Shown one piece after another: positions 63,646-64,000 of a DNA stretch of 64,000 nucleotides; positions within the stretch are counted from its first letter, which is position 1; every line of letters begins with the position of its first letter. The DNA comes from Dugong dugon. Its lineage: Eukaryota > Chordata > Mammalia > Sirenia > Dugongidae. Where the stretch lies: NCBI GenBank assembly GCA_030035585.1, contig CM057472.1:85867601-85931600 (forward strand). The letters are read 5' to 3'. Under the pieces are notes generated by a model. It searched no databases and was not told the origin of the DNA. It was given only the letters and a program-made list of their open reading frames with translations. The position numbers were made by a program, and so were the translations under genes.

Positions 63646-64000
63646 TGTGCTAGGTTGAATAGTGTCCTCCCAAAATTCATGTCTACCCAAAACCTCAGAA
63701 GGTGACCTTATTTGACTATAAGGTCTTTGCAGATGTAATAAGTTAAGATGAAATCATACTGGGTTAGGATGGGCCCTAAATCCAATGACTGGTGTCTTTA
63801 AAGGAGAAAGGAGAGGGAGATTAGGATATACAAAGACACAGACACACAGAGGGATGATAGCCATGTGAAGATATATGCAGAAATTGGAGTGATGCAGGCA
63901 CAAGCCAAGGACTGTTGGCAACCACCAGAAGCTAGGAGAGAGGCACAGCACAGATTGTCCCCAAGAGCCTCCAGAAGGAATCAACCCCGCTGTATCTCGA
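63646..64000 (+). mobile_element. LTR-like element, cut by window end
   Basis: Starts TGTGCTAGGTTGAATAGTGT and runs off the window; 'ggtgaccttatttgactata' and 'aggtctttgcagatgtaata' are shared in type with the 38116-38483 repeat. An old ERV/MaLR-type LTR; no genes. Confidence 0.55.

Overview
The window is mammalian nuclear DNA: split genes with GT-AG introns, two CpG-island promoters, long UTRs and dense interspersed repeats. The commonest repeat is AfroSINE, the tRNA-headed SINE confined to Afrotheria, with about twenty copies. Copies of a BovB-like RTE LINE are also present. Together these point to an afrotherian, most likely an elephant or close relative. The gene order VIPAS39 - AHSA1 - ISM2 - SPTLC2 matches human 14q24.3, so this is a conserved syntenic block and not an accessory island. 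All gene names come from reading translated exons; no search was run.

Layout. 1-12.9 kb: 5' half of VIPAS39 on the minus strand, with coding exons at 9130-9038, 8404-8299, 3930-3787, 3367-3329, 2946-2882 and 2123-2067; the gene continues beyond base 1. 12.5-13.6 kb: a GC-rich bidirectional promoter with three ZNF143/THAP11-like motifs and two ETS-like sites. 13.4-21.8 kb: complete AHSA1 on the plus strand, nine coding exons, 339 codons, poly(A) signal at 21737. 21.8-26.9 kb: intergenic, with a long hairpin and SINEs. 26.9-45.8 kb: complete ISM2 coding sequence on the minus strand, six exons, 497 codons, with signal peptide, acidic linker, TSP1 and AMOP domains. 45.3-46.5 kb: its CpG-island promoter. 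46.6-51.0 kb: intergenic repeats. 51.06-56.16 kb: long 3' UTR and last coding exon of SPTLC2 (minus strand). The rest is SPTLC2 intron, mostly an antisense L1 carrying an RTE copy and an AfroSINE.

The four genes are unrelated in function: endolysosomal trafficking (VIPAS39), Hsp90 co-chaperone (AHSA1), secreted isthmin-2 (ISM2) and sphingolipid synthesis (SPTLC2). The only visible shared regulation is the VIPAS39/AHSA1 head-to-head promoter.

The most interesting content is in the repeats. Two SINE types with different tRNA-like heads share one RTE 3' tail. A poly(A) LINE-like family has inserted twice with 15-16 bp target-site duplications (TSDs). There is a three-level nest of MIR and AfroSINEs, several palindromic DNA-transposon relics, and solo LTRs with exact 5-bp TSDs. 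I found no evidence of a wholly new biological system.
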